From Aphrocallistes beatrix (lineage: Eukaryota > Porifera > Hexactinellida > Sceptrulophora > Aphrocallistidae): 64,000 nt of DNA. The notes under the pieces are model-generated. The model was not told the origin of the DNA. It saw nothing but the letters and a program-made list of their open reading frames with translations, and made no database searches. Location: assembly GCA_963281255.1 (NCBI GenBank), contig OY725490.1, positions 2,914,001 to 2,978,000 of the forward strand. The letters are read 5' to 3'. This document shows, one piece after another, positions 56,110-64,000 of the stretch (its first letter is position 1; each line of letters starts with the position of its first letter). The position numbers were made by a program, and so were the translations under genes.

Positions 56110-56275
56110 CGAATGTTTATGAATGAAAGCGAACGGTATCTTTTATAGCGTATTAGAGATTACAATTGGTGTTCATATAAATAATGAAGTGCCATTAATT
56201 AGCTATTCAATTCTCTAGGAGTGTGAATTAGTCCAGAATTACAAAGTAATCATAATTTGGGAAACTCATGACGAG

Positions 56276-56438
56276 GGGCATGCCTAATTTCCTGGACGGG
56301 ACGGGACCGTCCCGAAAAATCTAGATACCTAATTTCCGGGACGAGACGGGATCCCATCCCGGAAATTAGGTATCTTAACCCGTCCCGTCCCGGAAATTAG
56401 GTACCTTTTCTGTCGCGTCCCGGAAATTAGGCATGCCC
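56276..56438. mobile_element. GGGCATGCC hairpin element, 163-bp copy
   Basis: Termini GGGCATGCCTAATTTCCTGG and inverse, flanked by a perfect ATGACGAG duplication (56268-56275 and 56439-56446). The interior has the ATTAGGTATCTTAACCCGTC type motif in tandem. Confidence 0.88.
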
Positions 56439-56779
56439 ATGACGAGCAAGCAATTTCACTAAAAAATTGGGTTAGCTCATTATGAGCTTCCCAACTTGAG
56501 ATAAGCAAAAATCACCAATGAATTTGATCGAACACTGTACCGGCTATTTTGAGCATATCTTGGGATGTGTACTATCGTAACGAACTAAATAATGCAGTGT
56601 GGAACGAGGGCAATTCCTAATAATTATCCCTAGACTACGCCGGATACGCCGAGGAATGAACAAAAACAAACCAACATTCCACTAGTCTACAAAAACTCGA
56701 AAACAAATAATCTTTTAGTAGTACATTAAATAAATCAGGGAAATATTGGAAAAGTTGTATCAAGTCCTAATAGTCCATA

Positions 56780-57250
56780 TTAGGATGCACACTTGTCTGT
56801 TGGATCATCACTGATGTTAATCTCATCGTCTCCGCTGGCAGAATCCTCGCTATCCAGTCCCGCGTAGATGTCAGAATAACTCGTCTTGTCCTTCCCTTCT
56901 TTCCCTCCTCTCCTCGCCGCCTCATCAAACTCGAAAGTCTCCGGCCACTTCCCATGCTCGCGTATGTACTGGATCTGCTCCGGAAACAGAATGATCACCA
57001 CTTCAAAGCGCACCTTGACTCCCTCCAAGATAGGCTCAAGCACAACGAAACTCCCTCGCTTTACGAAGACATTGCGACGGAACTTCTTCGGCATACTGAC
57101 CAGCACCTCTTCATTGGTAGGCAGCATCGCATTGTGGAGGTTGTTCCCACAGCCGTTGATGATACGGGCGATGGTTTGGTTGTCTGTGGGCAGTACGAAC
57201 TCCTCGAGCACTTCTCTGTGCACGTACTTCTTCTTCGTAGTCTTGGACAT
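56780..57250 (-). CDS. EIF1AD: EIF1AD-like RNA-binding protein (eIF1A-like S1/OB fold)
   Basis: 156 residues. MSKTTKKKYVHREVLEEFVL, then TIARIINGCGNNLHNAMLPT, VLVSMPKKFRRNVFVKRGSF and VVLEPILEGVKVRFEVVIIL cover the eIF1A-type OB fold with the GNNLH signature. A linker with EHGKWPETFEF and an acidic serine-rich tail (GLDSEDSASGDDEINISDD) follow, as in EIF1AD rather than translation factor eIF1A. In vertebrates the protein is linked to 40S maturation and stress response. Start at 57248-57250, single exon. Third member of the RPLP1-LSM1-EIF1AD cluster. Confidence 0.93.
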   Translation of the reverse strand: MSKTTKKKYVHREVLEEFVLPTDNQTIARIINGCGNNLHNAMLPTNEEVLVSMPKKFRRNVFVKRGSFVVLEPILEGVKVRFEVVIILFPEQIQYIREHGKWPETFEFDEAARRGGKEGKDKTSYSDIYAGLDSEDSASGDDEINISDDPTDKCAS

Positions 57251-57814
57251 GGTGGATTAATGGGTTGCTGTGATGTGAAAGAGAATTCTGTGTTGATTGG
57301 TGTGGGTTGAACGATCAGCAACGAGATAATGCATAACAAATGCTAACTGCTGAAAAGTAATGAGAATGAGAAATAAATAAAAGAATTTATATGCTCGGAT
57401 GGCCCTCTCTCAAATAATCGAGCCCAAAGAGGGTGTAAAATGGCCAACCTGGCATCCACACACATATCAGAGTTTACATATCGATCCTGAAGAGATAATT
57501 GGGAAGCAGATGGCCCATATTCTCAATTTTAGCGATTTTACATTTTTTTTCTTCATAAACTTAGTCCTGCAAATTGTAGTTCAAAGGTTCTAGATCGGGC
57601 AAACTCTCACGAAATCGTTTAGAATATTCTCAATATCTATTCACTTTACTAAGATTATGGGAGTCGAGGAAAAAAGTATACCCCATTATACTGAGTGCAG
57701 AAGTTATGCCTCACCCTGTAATTTCAACTACTGAAAGAAGTAGTGTTAGAACTACGTACGTAACACGTATTTTATTTAAAATTCATAAACAATAAGTGAA
57801 GAGAGGATAAAGAA

Positions 57815-58052
57815 TCGGAATAAGACCTAATGTTGAAGTAGGAATTATACCTAAATTGAAGTAGGACCTAAACCATTCGAAATAGGAATAAAACCTAAAA
57901 ATGCTAAGAATAAGACCTAAAATTGGAGGGAGAGCGAAAGTGAGCATTTGTGGCATTTTAGGTCTTATTCCTACTTCGAAAATATTTTAGGTTTTATTCC
58001 TACTTAGCCAGTTTTAGTTTTTATTCCTACTTCAAATTAGGTCTTATTCCTG
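57815..58052. mobile_element. MITE with GGAATAAGACCTAA ends
   Basis: The left arm contains GGAATAAGACCTAATGTTGA, AAGTAGGA and AATAGGAATAAAACC. The right arm is its inverse (TTAGGTCTTATTCCTACTTC, TTCAAATTAGGTCTTATTCC). It can fold on itself; no frame. Confidence 0.65.
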
Positions 58053-58059
58053 CGACTCG

Positions 58060-58590
58060 AGAGGATTTAATTTATTCTAAATATAATACAAATGCGATGG
58101 TTTGCTTTTAGTTTATTCACTTCATGACAACGGAACTAAAAATATCGGAGGGGCCCCGCACCTAAATTATGATCCGGAGCCCGCTCTCGCTCTCGACGGC
58201 ACGATTCATAGCCATACTAAAAAGGGTTTATTATGCAACCACGATATACTTTTGTATGTAAAGATTTTGAAAAATTTGGCTTTCAAGCCATGTCGGATTA
58301 CGAGGGCTGTGTAATGAGATAATAAAAACAATGAATATTAAGTTATAAGGTTGAAACTTACATTTATAGTCAATCGAAAAGAATATATTAAAACTCAAAA
58401 AAAATTCCGAACAAGACCAAAATATTAGTGAAGTTAGTCAAAAGCATCCTTGAAAACATCTCAAAAGTCCAAGAAAGTCCAAGTTTCGGAAGACAATTTT
58501 TTGACATACAATTCTCTTTGGAATTGTTTAGAATTGGTGATATTAACTAATTAGAGATATTCTATGCTAATAAAATGTCAAGTAGGACTC
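58060..58590. other. Intergenic, nothing recognised
   Basis: AT-rich spacer. A short frame at 58102-58314 has no family features. Confidence 0.35.
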
Positions 58591-58598
58591 GATATAGA

Positions 58599-58743
58599 CA
58601 GGGGCGCAGAACTTTTCGAAATCTAAGGACAAATTCGAGGTTCTAGGAGGGGCTCAGCCCTAAATTTTGTATTGCGTCTATGGGCCATCTTCGAATCCAG
58701 GGGGTCTCGAGCCCCCCCAGCCCTCCCGGGTTCGGCGCCTATG
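58599..58743. mobile_element. hAT-type MITE, 145 bp, perfect 8-bp target duplication
   Basis: Starts CAGGGGCGCAGAAC and ends GTTCGGCGCCTATG, flanked by GATATAGA at 58591-58598 and 58744-58751. The interior contains the palindrome-like GGGTCTCGAGCCCCCC. No frame. Confidence 0.85.
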
Positions 58744-59225
58744 GATATAGACATAGAAGAAAAATGCTCGACCATTTAATCATCTTCAAATGGTGACTAT
58801 TTGGTGATCAAAGTAAACTATTTGAAAATTGTATATCTAAAGATTCAAACTTTCGAGGTTTTGAGACACCCTAATATGTATAATTATATTAACGGAACAG
58901 GCCAGCATTAGAACACTCCTAATTTGGATCGTATTAGGTAATGTATTAGGTAACAATGATGCTAGTAATATTAACATGTTTATTAATGGCGTGTTAAACC
59001 TAGAACTCTACCGCTAGAAACATGCAGTGATAAGAGCTACGTACTAGTACGTAGCTGCTACTTTCTCCTCCTACTCACTACGAAATTGAATATCTCCACT
59101 TCATGTTATTGGCATTATTTGATGGAATCATGCTGGAGGGAACATTAATAATTCAATTAATCGAGACAAGATGATCCCTCTTAGCATATCACAGGATGTT
59201 ATCGTTTGTCAGGGATGGTACTGTG

Positions 59226-59458
59226 AATTTTGAAACTTAGCCTGGTTTTTCTTGAAACTTAGCCTGGTTTTTCTTGAAACTTAGCCTGGTTTTTCTTGAA
59301 ACTTAGCCTGGTTTTTCTTGAAACTTAGCCTGTTCCTTTTGAAACTTAGCCTGTTCCTTTTGAAACTTAGCCTGTTCCTTTTGAAACTTAGCCTGTTCCT
59401 TTTGAAACTTAGCCTGTTCCTTTTGAAACTTAGCCTGTTCTTTTTGAAACTTAGCCTG
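59226..59458. repeat. Short tandem repeat, 22-bp then 21-bp units
   Basis: Four units of CTTAGCCTGGTTTTTCTTGA with AA (22 bp) are followed by about six of CTTAGCCTGTTCCTTTTGAA with A (21 bp). The change of unit length is sharp, near 59330. The 21-bp part is open on the minus strand as a heptad NRLSFKR repeat, which looks incidental. Confidence 0.8.
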
Positions 59459-59508
59459 GTTACCAAAAGAATGTGTAGATCTCTTCTTTATTAAGAGTGA
59501 GTATTAAT

Positions 59509-60830
59509 TTAAGTATTACGACTAGAGGTCGCAAGCCCGGCCGACCTTTCGTCTCTTGGCTTTACTAACTTATGATTCCCTAATTCTCTAATTAATTCAA
59601 GATCTGAACTTAACACAACTATTCTATTATTCTCACAATCTGCTACAAATAAGTCATTATCATCTACTGACATGCCTAATGGAGATCTAAGTTCTAGCAC
59701 ACTCTCACACTTAAATTGATACGCTTGTACTTATTCTGGGACTCTATTCAGGTTAAAATCGGTTATAAATAACCACTTTTTGTCCATTACCAAACTCGCC
59801 AATGTATTGACCTACCGAACTAACTAACTGAATTCTGCTGTTACACGTATCAGCTATGAACATATTTCCTTTCTCATCCACCACTACACCACTCGGATAG
59901 CTTAGCTCCACTCCCCCCTTCCATGGCGTAGCTAGGGGGGGGCAGCCGGGGCCAGGCCCCGCTTGTCGCACATAGGGAGGGGCCATCCTCTCAGTATTTC
60001 AATCCTGGGGGGCCGGGGCCCTACTGAAATAGTTAGAACAAGAAGGACGTGCAAACCTATTCTTTTCTAATGGATACCGCTACTTTACTGGTCTATTATT
60101 GTTCTAAATAATTGTCGAATACTTGCCAAAATGTGGAATTCATGGTCTAAGAAATTACACAATATTGGAATTATGGTCTAAGAAATTACACAATGGGATT
60201 ATAATTGATGTAAGCGTTTTTACTACATCATAGTTGGATTTTAAAAGGTATAAAATATGGTGTGTTTTTTGCTAATTCAATTCCATCACAACTTATATTA
60301 GTCAAAAATCAAATCACCTAAATGGCCAAGAGAATTACCTTGACTAGTTTATGGAGTAGTTTATGGATTACTGGACATAGCGTTAACAATTGCTGTTAGT
60401 AGTGCAGCTTGTGAACGTTCTTTTTCTTCGCTCAAACGAACGAAGACAGATCTGCGCTCAACCATGAGCCAATTACGGCTAAATAATCTAGCCATGTTGT
60501 CTATAGAGAGCGATATTGCTGCTACTCTTCCATTGGAAGTAGTCGTGGATAGGTTTGCTGATCAACACAGAAATCGCAGGATATGCTTGTTGTGATTTGT
60601 TTCAATCAGTTGGATTATATTTAGCTTATTTGTACTTTAATATACCCAGTACGTACACTATTATAATACATGATCGTTTGACTATAGTATACTACCAATA
60701 ACAATAATGCCCCAGTTGTGTTTAAAAGTGGTTGAGTGCCCCAAGTGTGCCCAGGTTGAAGTCGAGATCTGGCTACGCCACTGCCCCCTTCCCTGCTCTG
60801 CCTCTCGACTTATATCGACTTATTTTTGAG
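59509..60830 (-). pseudogene. Decayed NHL-repeat gene fragment split by a hAT element
   Basis: Minus-strand pieces read GRAGKGGVELSYPSGVVVDE with GNMFIADTCNSRIQLVSSVG (about 59770-59930, continued across the hAT insertion to 60800-60830), then VLELRSPLGMSVDDNDLFVA with DCENNRIVVLSSDLELIREL (about 59530-59710) in another frame. These are NHL repeats of a third subfamily, different from copies A-F. Neither N-terminal nor C-terminal parts are found. The left piece ends in a GAGGTCGCAAGCCCGGCC scrap identical to half of the hairpin at 60957-61020. Confidence 0.7.
59922..60783 (+). mobile_element. hAT transposon remnant (ZMYM1/TTF-type transposase end), 862 bp
   Basis: Ends CATGGCGTAGCTAGG and, inverted, CTGGCTACGCCACTG. 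Perfect 8-bp duplication CCCCCTTC at 59914-59921 and 60784-60791. On the plus strand 60359-60595 reads LDIALTIAVSSAACERSFSS, LKRTKTDLRSTMSQLRLNNL and AMLSIESDIAATLP to a stop, the hAT C-terminal dimerisation domain (SxxCERSFS...LRSTM...RL..L..LSIE). The DDE catalytic part is deleted. Inserted in an NHL fragment. Confidence 0.92.
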
Positions 60831-60956
60831 TTTAGCTATTAACAATTTAAAATATTCTATTCATTTCATTTCTTCCAGATCCCAAGGTTGTATTTAATAT
60901 CGTATTTCTCAGATTATTTATAATAACCCATAACATTGCCTATTTACCAGCGTATA

Positions 60957-61020
60957 TTAGAGGTCGCAAGCCCGGCCCGAGCCTCAGTCTGTCGGGCCGG
61001 GCCGGGCTTGCGACCTCTAA
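60957..61020. mobile_element. 64-bp perfect hairpin element
   Basis: TTAGAGGTCGCAAGCCCGGC and three more bases (60957-60979) are the exact inverse of 60998-61020, with an 18-nt loop. Strongly GC-rich in AT-rich surroundings. Half of one arm also occurs at about 59523-59541. Confidence 0.8.
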
Positions 61021-61191
61021 TTACTACTAGAAGAGTTATTTTCAACGATGAATTATGATTTGTATCATCACATTAATGAAACAAATGACTTCCCTCCAGT
61101 GTTGAATCAATAATATATTTTCATCATATATTAGCATTGTGGAATCAACTAATCTTATATCCCGGGGATATATTTTCTTCATTAGATAGAA

Positions 61192-62150
61192 CCATAGCCT
61201 ACTCTAATAATTCCTCACAGTAGACTGAAAAATATGGACTAGGGATGATGTAGTAGCCGAATGGATTAATGCACGATTAGCCTAAAATCGTTAACCATGC
61301 AGAATAGGCGTTAAGAATGTATTATCAGCATATATAAACATGATCAAAGTACATATATCCGTTGGAAAAATTTCGATTAGTCATCATATCATTGCGCAAC
61401 AGGTCATTCTAAGGATAATTTTAGCGATTTTATAAGCTGTTTTAACCCTATTTCTAAATGGTATTAAGATGTGATTTTTGTGTAGAACAGAGATTAGTAC
61501 GAGTTGATTTGAAAAATTTTGAATTTTTCAATGGAATGTTGTTACTTTCCTAAAGCATTTTGGTCAGTTTGGGCCATTTCGTGCAAACTGTAGTAACTAG
61601 TGTTTGATACGCAATGGACTACTTACTATTAGGTGATAATACAGCTTGAACTTCTAAATTCAACGAGTTTTGAGTTATGGGTTGATTTTAAGAATGTGAC
61701 CAAAACACTAAATTGTCGCATAACTCTATAGTTTGTGAATTTAGAAGTTTTTATTAATTGTATTATTACCTAATAGGAAGTAGCCAATTGCCTATCAAAT
61801 ACGATCAAATTTGAAGACCTAGTTCTTACAGTTTGCAGGATATGGCTCAAACTGATCTACATGCTTTACCATAGCAACGCAGGAATGTAACACCATTACA
61901 TTGAAAAATTTTAAGTTTTTCAAATCAACTCGTACTAATCTTAGTTCTACACAAAAATTCTACCTTAATAACATTTAGAAGTAGGCTTAAAACAGCTTAG
62001 AAAATTGCCAGAATCGTGCTTAAAATGACCTGTTGCGCAATGATATGATGACTTATCGAAATTTTGACAACGGATATATGTACTTTGATACCATGTTTAT
62101 ATATGCTGGTAATACATTCTTAATGCCTATTCTACATGGTTAACGATTTT
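61192..62150. mobile_element. Foldback element III, right end truncated
   Basis: Close relative of element II: starts CATAGCCTACTCTAATAATT, GACTAGGGATGATG, AACCATGCAGAATAGGCGTT, with the inverse half from about 61690 to 62145 ending CTACATGGTTAACGATTTTA. The terminal GAGTAGGCTATGC of the right side is missing. No frame. Confidence 0.8.
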
Positions 62151-62423
62151 ATAATATTCGAATTCTAAAAAATATCTTAGCATTTTAATAATTAAGATAT
62201 ATTCATATTTTAACACCACCACTGCAAAGATTTGTTTAAAGATATAAGCAAGATCTCAACCACTAATTTGAAAGTAATAACATGAATATTTTATGAGTTA
62301 TTATTAACATATTGATATATACATATTTTCATACCTTTTAAAAAAAGTTTTATTTTGAACTAAAAGCGAGTTCTCAACTGCTAATATAGGATATTTTAAT
62401 ATGTAGATTCCGATTTTCACGCG

Positions 62424-62576
62424 ACATTAAGATAACAGCTGAGGAGATAGTAGTGACAGGAGGAGAACATTGGAGTCGTTACTATAATTACACTCATCAG
62501 CTGACTAGGAAGTTAATTGCATGTGTAGAAGGTGGGCATGTGATTAATCCATGGCATTTCTGTCTGGATGCAGAAC
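62424..62576 (+). pseudogene. Inverted partial copy of the adjacent NHL pseudogene
   Basis: On the plus strand the frame reads SRYYNYTHQLTRKLIACVEG, GHVINPWHFCLDAE, matching RYYNYTHQLTRKLIPCGEGG encoded on the minus strand at about 62850-63000. The copy breaks off at GCAGAA. It is followed by a small palindrome (GACCATGTATTTCT ... AGAAATACATGGTC, 62581-62614) and the 3' flank of the minus-strand gene. Confidence 0.75.
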
Positions 62577-62669
62577 ACGACCATGTATTTCTGTTATTAG
62601 AAATACATGGTCATAAACTAATAACTAGAGTAGGAGCAGTAGGAGAGTTAGAATATCTGAAGACAAAAG

Positions 62670-63840
62670 CTAGGAACGAGAAACTACTATGATTCTATTT
62701 TCAGAATCGACAGCTATTCCTCTAGGGTAAGATAATTCTCCTCTTCCTGTTTCTTCGCCACCGAACTTGTGTATCAGCTCTCCTTTGCTTGAAAATATTA
62801 GGACGCAATGAGCTGATGAATCAGTTATTAGAATATTCTGTTCTGCATCCAGACAGAAATGCCATGGATTAGTCACATGCCCACCTTCTCCACATGGAAT
62901 TAACTTCCTAGTCAACTGATGAGTGTAATTATAGTAACGAATCCAATATTTTCCTTCTGTCAGCACTACTATCTCCTCAGCTGTTTTCTTAATGTCGCTA
63001 AGGAATATCTGAAATAACTGAATTAAATGTAAGATTCAAGTTCAAACATTGAATTCTATTATTTAAATGATCGCATATGTAAATTCTATTTTTATCGTTG
63101 GAAGCAGCAACACCACGAGGATAGTCAAATTCGTTTCTTCTTTCCCGACTGATTTCAAGAATTTCCCTTCAGCAGTGTACTCATTCAGCCAATTACCCCA
63201 TTTCTGTGTAACATACACTGACTAAATGGATAATACATCTTTTCACTGAAATCAAACAAGAACTGCAAAGATCTGGTAAAGACTTGGACATGATGATTCT
63301 CCGATTCACATACATAAACATTGTTAGTTTCAGGATGAATAGTGATTGATTGAGGAAAATAGAACACTCCAGCTAACCTAAATTTCTTTTCACTATGTAC
63401 ACCAGCTACGATTACTGGGTTTTCTATTTCCTTATAGTCCCGAACAGAACTCACCCTAATCGCTCCTAACTCACTCAATCTAGTTTTCAACTCTGCATCC
63501 CACTCCAACACTACTCTCCTCATGCTAGCTCTCTCCTTCTCCCAATCTTCCCTTAGCTTCCTCATACGATCATCCAAATCGGAAACGTGTTGCATCACTA
63601 TATCTTTGTTTTTGTTCACTTTTGATGTAGCTAACTCAACCTCTTCCAATTTTCCAAATCCTCAATCTGCTCAGTAATGGCATCTCCCCTGTATCGCTCC
63701 TCTATCTGATCCAACTCTGATTGCAGTTCGGTCTCTCTCTCCTAGCACCTGATGAACCCTAAAGAACTTATTTCCTCTCTCACTCTCTCTACCTTCGACC
63801 GAAACCTATCCTCGCTTAACACACTATAACACTAGCCATT
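62670..63840 (-). pseudogene. NHL pseudogene of the 39104-40339 subfamily
   Basis: Start MASV at about 63838-63840, followed at once by a 2-nt insertion (ACACTATAACACTAG against ACACTAACGCTAG in the intact relative). Further indels lie near 63650-63745. The middle is open as KLREDWEKERASMRRVVLEW, SSVRDYKEIENPVIVAGVHS and PQSITIHPETNNVYVCESEN to the end of blade 1 (63185-63649). Blades 2-3 are shifted and shortened (GGATAGTCAAATTCG region). The last two blades are open again (62670-62966: NPWHFCLDAEQNILITDSSA, PRGIAVDSENRIIVVSRS). Several independent lesions mean no full protein. Confidence 0.85.
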
Positions 63841-64000
63841 TCTTCCAGTCAAACTCACTCACTTCTTGCAAATAGCAAGTCGTATATATTCAATCATCAT
63901 TCTATATAGCTTTATATACATGTCTATTCTACATTGAAACATGTTCTATCAGTGTTAGTACCAATTGGAACAAAGGGGGCGAATCATCCTTGAATGTTTT

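Overview
This is a 64 kb piece of an AT-rich animal nuclear genome. Genes have GT-AG introns, there are no operons, and housekeeping genes (GCKIII kinase, gelsolin/severin, deoxynucleoside kinase, RPS13, RPLP1, LSM1, EIF1AD) sit among many small inverted-repeat transposons. A large family of RING-less coiled-coil/NHL-repeat proteins, an orphan seven-pass membrane protein and short introns suggest a non-bilaterian marine invertebrate, most plausibly a sponge. That placement is inference; nothing here proves the phylum.

Layout. 0-3 kb: 5' part of a STK24/25/26-type kinase (minus strand, 4 exons seen, running off the left edge). 4.4-5.7 kb: intronless multi-pass membrane protein (plus). 6.0-8.5 kb: four-exon three-domain gelsolin/severin-like gene (minus), with transposons in two introns and at its 5' side. 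9.6-20.6 kb: three tandem NHL units (A, B, C), each broken by a different lesion. 21.2-22.3 kb: last two exons of an unrecognised gene. 22.4-28.1 kb: tRNA-derived repeats, a 69-bp minisatellite of about 2.1 kb with higher-order structure, and an 11-bp AT satellite. 29.1-30.9 kb: deoxynucleoside kinase and RPS13. 31.7-32.9 kb: intact NHL gene D. 34-48 kb: a segmental duplication carrying two copies of a type II membrane, glycosyltransferase-like gene (one frameshifted), a divergent NHL gene (39-40 kb), and two ~1 kb foldback elements, one of them split by a TIR element carrying an OTU-protease reading frame. 50.1-54.0 kb: intact NHL genes E and F. 54.8-57.3 kb: compact same-strand cluster RPLP1-LSM1-EIF1AD. 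57.3-64 kb: decayed NHL fragments, one cut by a hAT transposon with a perfect 8-bp target duplication, a third foldback element, and an NHL pseudogene with an inverted partial copy of itself.

The most interesting signal is the NHL family A-F. The six copies are nearly identical over long stretches, yet differ at the same few residues in blade after blade of the predicted six-bladed propeller, at positions expected on one face. Their 5' and 3' flanks occur in all four combinations. This looks like a recombining, diversifying recognition-protein array. Function is not shown by the sequence.
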